A DNA stretch of 64,000 nucleotides from Gallionellaceae bacterium (GTDB taxonomy: Bacteria; Pseudomonadota; Gammaproteobacteria; Burkholderiales; Gallionellaceae), in NCBI GenBank assembly GCA_030823955.1, contig JAVBYO010000008.1:1-64000 (forward strand), read 5' to 3'. Made by a program: the position numbers and the translations under genes. Under the pieces are notes generated by a model. That model saw only the letters and a list, made by a program, of their open reading frames with translations. It did no database searches and was not told the DNA's origin. Shown piece after piece: positions 59,283 through 64,000 of this stretch (the stretch's first letter is position 1; each line of letters starts with the position of its first letter).

Positions 59283-59331
59283 TGCATGTGCACGCGAGCT
59301 GCAAAATCTGTTCAATGGATATCCGCTCTGC

Positions 59332-59337
59332 TATAAT
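59332..59337 (+). promoter_or_regulatory. -10 box of tRNA-Pro
   Basis: Perfect TATAAT followed by CCGCGCC, 9 nt before the tRNA 5' end. TGTTCA, 17 bp upstream, is a weak -35 candidate. Confidence 0.55.
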
Positions 59338-59346
59338 CCGCGCCTT

Positions 59347-59423
<77 letters not shown>

Positions 59424-59430
59424 GAACAAT

Positions 59431-59463
59431 AAAGACTTACACCGTAACGGGCGTAAGTCTTTT
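59431..59463. terminator. Terminator after tRNA-Pro
   Basis: Ten-bp stem AAAGACTTAC/GTAAGTCTTT with an inner CCGT/ACGG extension and flanking T's. It lies between the tRNA and the convergent metallopeptidase gene, so it may serve both. Confidence 0.85.
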
Positions 59464-59477
59464 CTGCTTCTGGGGGT

Positions 59478-60218
59478 TCATACGGCGATGCCGTGACGGC
59501 GCAATTCGGCCCGGCATCGGGCATGGTCTGGGCAGACGTTTTCCACCACGCGCCAGAATGCGGCCGAGTGGTTCATTTCGACGAGGTGGGCAAGTTCATG
59601 CACCACCACGTAATCGATCAGATGCAAAGGCATCTTCACCAATTGCCAGTTCAGCCGCACGACACCGCGCGAGGTACAGCTCCCCCATTGGGTGCGCGCT
59701 GAAGAGAGCTTCACTTGTCTGGGGACAACCTGCATGAGCGGCGCATAATGCGCCACACACTCCAGGAATACACGTTCGGCCTCACGCCGATACCACTGGG
59801 TGACGGCTTTCTCGATTGCGGGTTCGTCGCCGATGTCGGTGATGTGGAGATGTAACTGCTCACCGCGCAATTGTGGTGCCGAGGCGAACAGGGCGGGGAA
59901 GATGCGCAGCGTGAACATCTCGCCACGGAAGCTGAGGCATTCGCCATCCTGCCAGCGTGGTGTGGCGTCTTTTCTGCCTTGCCAACTACCGAGTTTCTCG
60001 ATGACCCACGAGGCTTTCTCGTGCAGCACAGTGTGCAGCCACTTTTCCGAAGCGCGTAACGGCATGCTGACAGTCAAACCGCGATCATCGATCCGCAGCC
60101 CGATGCTGCGACGTTTACCGCTGCGTTTGAGTGTGTAGGTGACGGGTTTGCCGGCCAGTTCGATACTGCGCTGTTCGGGGGGCGGCAGTGTGGCGGTACG
60201 GCGCAGCCTGCCCAGCAT
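59478..60218 (-). CDS. YgjP-like zinc metallopeptidase (DUF45/SprT-type)
   Basis: 246 residues. The zinc motif is 'YVVVHELAHLVEMNHSAAFW' (HELxH plus a further His), preceded by 'SARTQWGSCTSRGVVRLNWQLVKMP', which defines the YgjP/DUF45 family. I chose ATG 60218, overlapping the plsC stop (TAATG), over the track start 33 nt earlier. Physiological substrate is unknown. Last gene of the glyQS-gmhB-plsC cluster. Confidence 0.88.
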   Translation of the reverse strand: MLGRLRRTATLPPPEQRSIELAGKPVTYTLKRSGKRRSIGLRIDDRGLTVSMPLRASEKWLHTVLHEKASWVIEKLGSWQGRKDATPRWQDGECLSFRGEMFTLRIFPALFASAPQLRGEQLHLHITDIGDEPAIEKAVTQWYRREAERVFLECVAHYAPLMQVVPRQVKLSSARTQWGSCTSRGVVRLNWQLVKMPLHLIDYVVVHELAHLVEMNHSAAFWRVVENVCPDHARCRAELRRHGIAV

Positions 60219-60922
60219 TATTTCATCCGCTCCATCTCGGCCTCTATCCATGCTTCGGCCTGGCGGTTGATCTCGTCCGCCTTGAGTCCGTGCGGATTGA
60301 TCGGTTGGCCGATGCTCATGGTGATGGTGCCGGGATATTTCAAAAAGGCATTGCGACTCCAGTAACGACCGGCGTTATGGGCCACAGGAACCGCCAATGC
60401 GCCGCTCGATTCGGCCAGCAGAGCGCCGCCGATCTTGTATTTGCCGCGTGCGCCGTAAGGCATGCGGGTCCCTTCGGGAAAGATCACCACGCAGAATCCT
60501 GCGGCAAGACGTTGTTTGCCCTGCTCCAGCAACTGTTTGATCGCTTCTTTGCCTTTGCTGCGGTTGATCGCGATCGGGCTGGTCAGAGCCAATCCCCAGC
60601 CGAAAAAAGGCAGCAACAACAGTTCGCGTTTAAGTACCCAAACCTGCGGCGGGAAAACCGTCTGCAAGGCAAAAGTCTCCCAGGCAGACTGATGTTTGCA
60701 CAGCACGACGCAAGGCTCACTCGGGATGTTCTCCTTGCCGCGTACCTCAATGCGTATATCGCACACCACCCGCAGTAGCCACATCATGCTGTAAGCGAGA
60801 CCGGAGATGATGCGGTAACGGGTCAATGCGCCGAACGGAAAGGTGAACAGCGAAAACGTCGCATAGACCGGAGTCCAGAGCAATTGAAGTATCAGAAAGG
60901 CGAGCGAGCGAAAGAAGATCAT
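60218..60922 (-). CDS. plsC: 1-acyl-sn-glycerol-3-phosphate acyltransferase
   Basis: Acylates lysophosphatidate to phosphatidate in phospholipid synthesis. 234 residues, N-terminal membrane helix, acyltransferase motifs 'CKHQSAWETF' (motif I), 'FFGWGLALTSPIAINR' and 'VIFPEGTRMPYG' (motif III). Motif I reads H77-x4-E82 where most members have H-x4-D. Start ATG 60922 lies one nt after the gmhB stop. Confidence 0.9.
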   Translation of the reverse strand: MIFFRSLAFLILQLLWTPVYATFSLFTFPFGALTRYRIISGLAYSMMWLLRVVCDIRIEVRGKENIPSEPCVVLCKHQSAWETFALQTVFPPQVWVLKRELLLLPFFGWGLALTSPIAINRSKGKEAIKQLLEQGKQRLAAGFCVVIFPEGTRMPYGARGKYKIGGALLAESSGALAVPVAHNAGRYWSRNAFLKYPGTITMSIGQPINPHGLKADEINRQAEAWIEAEMERMK

Positions 60923-60923
60923 G

Positions 60924-61457
60924 TCAGGTAAGCAGATGGCTGACTACCGCAGCCAGATCGGGGAAGGTCAAAGTGCCTTCCGGCAGGCCACCTTTTGCCT
61001 GGGTCTTCTTGCCTTTACCGGTGAGCACCAGATAAGGCTGTGCGCCGAGCCGTGCGCTGGCTTCCAGGTCGCGCAATGAATCACCCACGGCCGGTACGCC
61101 GTGTAGTTCAGTGTTGTAACGCTGGGCGATCTCTTCCATCATGCCGCTCTTGGGTTTGCGGCATGTGCAGTCTGCTTCGCCGGTATGCGGGCAGAAGAAC
61201 ACCGCATCAATGCGTCCGCCCAGCAGGGCGCATGCCTTGTGCATCTTGTCGTGGATGGCATTGAGAGTGGGCATGTCGAACAGGCCGCGCCCGATACCGG
61301 ATTGATTGGTGGCGACCACCACGCGATAGTCGGCTTGGCACAGGCGCGCGATGGCCTCCAGGCTGCCGGGAATGGGTTTCCATTCTTCCGGACTCTTGAT
61401 GAACTGGTCGGAATCGAAATTGATGACACCGTCGCGGTCTAGGATGATGAGTTTCAT
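60924..61457 (-). CDS. gmhB: D-glycero-beta-D-manno-heptose-1,7-bisphosphate 7-phosphatase
   Basis: HAD phosphatase that dephosphorylates heptose bisphosphate on the way to ADP-heptose for LPS inner core. 'LIILDRDGVIN' holds the nucleophile D8 and D10; 'ATNQSGIGRGLF' is typical; zinc-binding 'CPHTGEADCTCRKPK' and 'VGDSLRDLEAS' follow. 177 residues. Downstream of glyS, a common betaproteobacterial order. Activity on histidinol phosphate is unlikely with these motifs but not excluded. Confidence 0.92.
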   Translation of the reverse strand: MKLIILDRDGVINFDSDQFIKSPEEWKPIPGSLEAIARLCQADYRVVVATNQSGIGRGLFDMPTLNAIHDKMHKACALLGGRIDAVFFCPHTGEADCTCRKPKSGMMEEIAQRYNTELHGVPAVGDSLRDLEASARLGAQPYLVLTGKGKKTQAKGGLPEGTLTFPDLAAVVSHLLT

Positions 61458-61466
61458 TGGAAATCT

Positions 61467-61584
61467 GTGAGGCGTGAAAGGTGAAAGGTGAAACGTGGAA
61501 AGCGGGGCGAAACTCCATGAATAGCTGGGTAATGAGAGCAGGCAACGGTTTTTAACATTTCACTTTTCACCTTTCACATTTCAC
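61467..61584. repeat. Heptad-periodic inverted element B
   Basis: Nearly fills the gmhB-glyS gap. The left arm reads GTGAGGC, GTGAAAG, GTGAAAG, GTGAAAC, GTGGAAA; the right arm ATTTCAC, TTTTCAC, CTTTCAC, ATTTCAC is its reverse complement in the same 7-nt phase. Spacer about 55 nt. Same design as element A (54394-54480) with a different but related unit. Confidence 0.8.
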
Positions 61585-61589
61585 TGAAT

Positions 61590-63740
61590 TCAAGCCGCCA
61601 GCTTGGAAATGTCTGCTACCTGATTCATCAATCCGCCCAATTGTTGCAGCAGCGCGGCGCGGTTCATGCGTATGGCTTTATCTTCCGCCATGACCATCAC
61701 CTGGTCGAAGAAATCATCGATGAACGGTTTCAGCGTCACCAGTGCTTTCAGGTTCTGGCCGTAATCGCCCCGGTCAAAATAGCCCTGTGCGAACGGCGTG
61801 ATGTCTTGTATGGCCTGATGCAAACTGCGTTCGGCGTCGTCGGTCATCAGCTTGGTATCGACCTTGGCATTGGCCATGGCATTACCCAGTTCTTCCAGGT
61901 TCTTGCGGATGATGTTCTGCACCCGTTTGTTCGCGGCGGCGAGGTCTTTGGCAACGGCCAGTGCGGCAAACGCTTTTACTCCTTGCAGGCGCGGCAGAAC
62001 TTCATGCAACCGCCCGCCCACGGTATGGAGTACCGCTTCGATATGCGACGGCTCGAAGTCGCGGTCTCTCAGATAACCGCGCAGACGATCCAGCATGAAA
62101 CCTTCGATGTCCTTGGCGACCGAGGCAGCCAACATACCGGCGGGGAAATTCTCCGCCGAGATCTTGAGCAGCAAGGGTAACGGGATGTCGAGCGGGGCTT
62201 CGATCAGGATACGCAGCACACCGAGTGCCTGACGGCGCAGGCCGAACGGGTCTTTGTCTCCGGTCGGAATCTGGCCGATGCCGTAGATGCCGAGCAGCGT
62301 TTCCAGCTTGTCGGCCAGTGCCACCGCACAGGCCAGCTTGCCCTGCGGCAGGCTGTCTCCCGCAAAACGCGGATGGTAATGCGCTTCGATGGCTGCGGCC
62401 ACATCGGCCTGTTCGCCGTCATGCAGCGCATAGTAGCGTCCCATCACGCCCTGCAACTCGGGAAATTCACCGACCATATCGGTGAGCAGGTCGGCTTTGC
62501 ACAGGCGTGCGGCCAGTTCCGCAGCGGCCTTGTCTGCGCCGAGCAGATGAGCGATGCCACCCGCCAGCGTGACGATACGCGACACACGTTGCAGTTGCGA
62601 CCCCAGCTTGTTGTGATAGACCACTTGGCCCAGTTTTTCGACGCGCGATTCCAGCGTCTGTTTGCGATCCTGGTTGTAGAAGAAACGCGCATCGGCCAGG
62701 CGCGGACGTACCACGCGCTGATTGCCTTCGATGATGTGATGCGGGTCGCTTATCTGCATGTTGGAGACGATGAGGAATTTATTGAGCAGTTTTCCGCTCT
62801 GATCCAGTAGTGGGAAATATTTCTGGTTCTGCTGCATGGTGAGAATCAGACATTCCTGCGGCACTTCCAGATATTCCTGTTCGAACTCGCCGATATAGAC
62901 TTCCGGCCATTCCACCAGCGCGGTCACTTCATCCAGCAGCGTGCTCAGCACACTACGGTCCTCGTTGGATAGGCTGAGCAGTTTTTTCAGGTCGATATTC
63001 GAGTGGCCCACCCAGGTCGCTTTGAGCGATTCGGCATGGTGATCGAGCTTGAGCGCGATCATCTCGCGGCGTTTCGCGTAACTCGGCACCACATGGCCCT
63101 CGTTTTCCAGCAAGGTCTCGTAGTCGTCGGCATGGGTGATGGTGATCGCTTCCGTCGACAGGAAGCGGTGCCCCCGGGTGACGTTGCCGCTATGCAGGCC
63201 GAGCACTTCGATCGGCACGATGCGGTTGCCGTGCAGGGCGGTCAGCGCATGCACCGGGCGCACGAACTGGTGATCGCTATCACCCCAGCGCATCAGTTTG
63301 GGAATGGGAAGTTTCTTCAGTGCATGGATGATGATCTCGGCGAGGCACTCGTCCAGAGCTTTGCCTTTTTGCGCAATCTGGGCCACGAAATATTCCGCTT
63401 TGCCGTCGCCAACACGTTGCAATTGCTCGAAGGTTGCGTTGGCGGAGCGCATAAAGCCTTCCAGTGCTTTGGAAGGTTTGCCTTCCGCATCCAGTCCTGC
63501 GCTCACTGCGGGCCCTTTGCGTTCGATCACACGATCCGCCTGCAATGCGGTCACGCCGGAGATGGTGAAGGCCAGTCGGCGCGGGGTGGCATAGGTCGTA
63601 CATTGACTGTTGCCATCCGCGAACACCTGTTCTTGCAATGTAGCGAACACTTCTGCGGCGAAGGTGGACGAGAGTCGTTCCAGTGCTTTGGGTGGCAGCT
63701 CTTCAGTGAGCAGTTCGATCAATAGGGTTTGCTTCATCAT
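61590..63740 (-). CDS. glyS: Glycyl-tRNA synthetase beta subunit
   Basis: 716 residues; '[19 protein letters not shown]' is the invariant N-terminus, with '[19 protein letters not shown]', '[41 protein letters not shown]' and '[16 protein letters not shown]' in the body. Needed with GlyQ for the alpha2beta2 enzyme. Start ATG 63740 or 63737 overlaps the glyQ stop after GGGGAG. Confidence 0.97.
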   Translation of the reverse strand: MMKQTLLIELLTEELPPKALERLSSTFAAEVFATLQEQVFADGNSQCTTYATPRRLAFTISGVTALQADRVIERKGPAVSAGLDAEGKPSKALEGFMRSANATFEQLQRVGDGKAEYFVAQIAQKGKALDECLAEIIIHALKKLPIPKLMRWGDSDHQFVRPVHALTALHGNRIVPIEVLGLHSGNVTRGHRFLSTEAITITHADDYETLLENEGHVVPSYAKRREMIALKLDHHAESLKATWVGHSNIDLKKLLSLSNEDRSVLSTLLDEVTALVEWPEVYIGEFEQEYLEVPQECLILTMQQNQKYFPLLDQSGKLLNKFLIVSNMQISDPHHIIEGNQRVVRPRLADARFFYNQDRKQTLESRVEKLGQVVYHNKLGSQLQRVSRIVTLAGGIAHLLGADKAAAELAARLCKADLLTDMVGEFPELQGVMGRYYALHDGEQADVAAAIEAHYHPRFAGDSLPQGKLACAVALADKLETLLGIYGIGQIPTGDKDPFGLRRQALGVLRILIEAPLDIPLPLLLKISAENFPAGMLAASVAKDIEGFMLDRLRGYLRDRDFEPSHIEAVLHTVGGRLHEVLPRLQGVKAFAALAVAKDLAAANKRVQNIIRKNLEELGNAMANAKVDTKLMTDDAERSLHQAIQDITPFAQGYFDRGDYGQNLKALVTLKPFIDDFFDQVMVMAEDKAIRMNRAALLQQLGGLMNQVADISKLAA

Positions 63741-64000
63741 TTAGTCTCCCCGTTCTTCAGCATCGGGAAGCCCAGTCTTTCTCTCGATTCAAAATAGGCC
63801 TGCGCTACGGCACGCGCCAACGCGCGCACGCGGCCAATGTAACCGGCACGTTCGGTGACCGAAATGGCCCCGCGCGCATCTAGCAGGTTAAAGCTATGCG
63901 AACACTTCATCACCATCTCGAAACCGGGCAATACCAAGTCCGTTTCGATCAGGCGTTTGGCTTCGCTTTCGTATTCGTTGAAATGGCGGAACAACATCTC
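63737..64000 (-). CDS. glyQ: Glycyl-tRNA synthetase alpha subunit, C-terminal part (runs off window)
   Basis: The last 87 or so residues are visible, including '[47 protein letters not shown]'-type sequence, which is the conserved C-terminal half of GlyQ. The N-terminal catalytic part lies outside the window; the Met given in the ORF track is internal. It overlaps glyS by 4 nt. Confidence 0.95.
   Translation of the reverse strand, partial: EMLFRHFNEYESEAKRLIETDLVLPGFEMVMKCSHSFNLLDARGAISVTERAGYIGRVRALARAVAQAYFESRERLGFPMLKNGETK

Noticed and set aside
61467-61584. CRISPR array
   Set aside because: Repeats are only 7 nt, contiguous and inverted across a spacer; no 23-40 nt direct repeats with unique spacers were seen here or elsewhere.

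Overview
The window is a 64 kb stretch of chromosomal, mostly housekeeping DNA from a betaproteobacterium. Several gene orders are typical of that class: pcnB-folK-dNK-panB-panC-panD; queA-tgt-yajC-secD-secF; csp/clpS-clpA next to a monomeric icd; fmdB-DUF502-aspS-nudB; rpsF-priB-rpsR-rplI-dnaB; and tRNA-Val-thrS-infC-rpmI-rplT-pheS-pheT-ihfA-merR-tRNA-Pro. The moderately high G+C content, feoAB, an MSHA-type pilus locus and a CHASE2 cyclase would fit a Gallionellaceae/Nitrosomonadales-like organism. That placement is inference from general knowledge, not from a database match.

Layout. 1-470: the 5' part of an LtaS-like sulfatase on the minus strand. 0.6-5.3 kb: poly(A) polymerase, folate and pantothenate genes. 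5.5-11.9 kb: an accessory operon with a CHASE2 class III cyclase, a 1249-residue exported propeller/FN3/transglutaminase/TPR protein and a small exported protein. 11.9-15.6 kb: minus-strand nudJ-mnmA-purB, an Ala/Lys-rich exported peptide and tRNA-Leu(CAA). 15.6-21.7 kb: queA-tgt-yajC-secD-secF-DedA. 21.7-27.9 kb: minus-strand gluQ, clpA, clpS and icd, with a plus-strand cold-shock gene between clpS and icd. 27.9-32.4 kb: rluE, fmdB, DUF502, aspS, a barnase/barstar-like pair and nudB. 32.4-42.7 kb: a minus-strand, tightly coupled MSHA-like type IV pilus operon (L-N-E-G-I-J-K plus two pilin-like genes). 43-48.6 kb: HU, a YfaZ-type porin, a small coiled-coil protein, selU/selD, feoB/feoA. 48.7-59.5 kb: the ribosomal protein/replication and thrS-pheST-ihfA clusters with two tRNA genes. 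59.5-64 kb: minus-strand glyQ(partial)-glyS-gmhB-plsC-ygjP.

Main themes. Translation and tRNA biology dominate: five synthetase-type genes (aspS, thrS, pheST, glyQS, gluQ), three tRNAs and the modification enzymes MnmA, QueA, Tgt, GluQ, RluE and SelU with SelD. Protein export (YajC/SecD/SecF) and N-degron proteolysis (ClpS/ClpA) follow. The accessory content is the cyclase operon, the ribonuclease/inhibitor pair and the pilus locus.

Most noteworthy for follow-up: (i) two intergenic elements with 7-nt periodicity and inverted arms (54394-54480 and 61467-61584); (ii) a tRNA-Val(GAC) gene with C instead of the near-invariant U33, behind a strong promoter; (iii) infC apparently starting at AUA; (iv) the cyclase/propeller-transglutaminase operon; (v) a duplicated pilin-like module in the MSHA locus with a related single-module prepilin; (vi) the exported ribonuclease with its barstar; (vii) an intergenic mosaic of palindromes downstream of nudJ. 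No CRISPR array, insertion sequence, integrase or prophage was seen. All coding starts were chosen by hand from start codons, Shine-Dalgarno spacing and family length; no similarity search was run.
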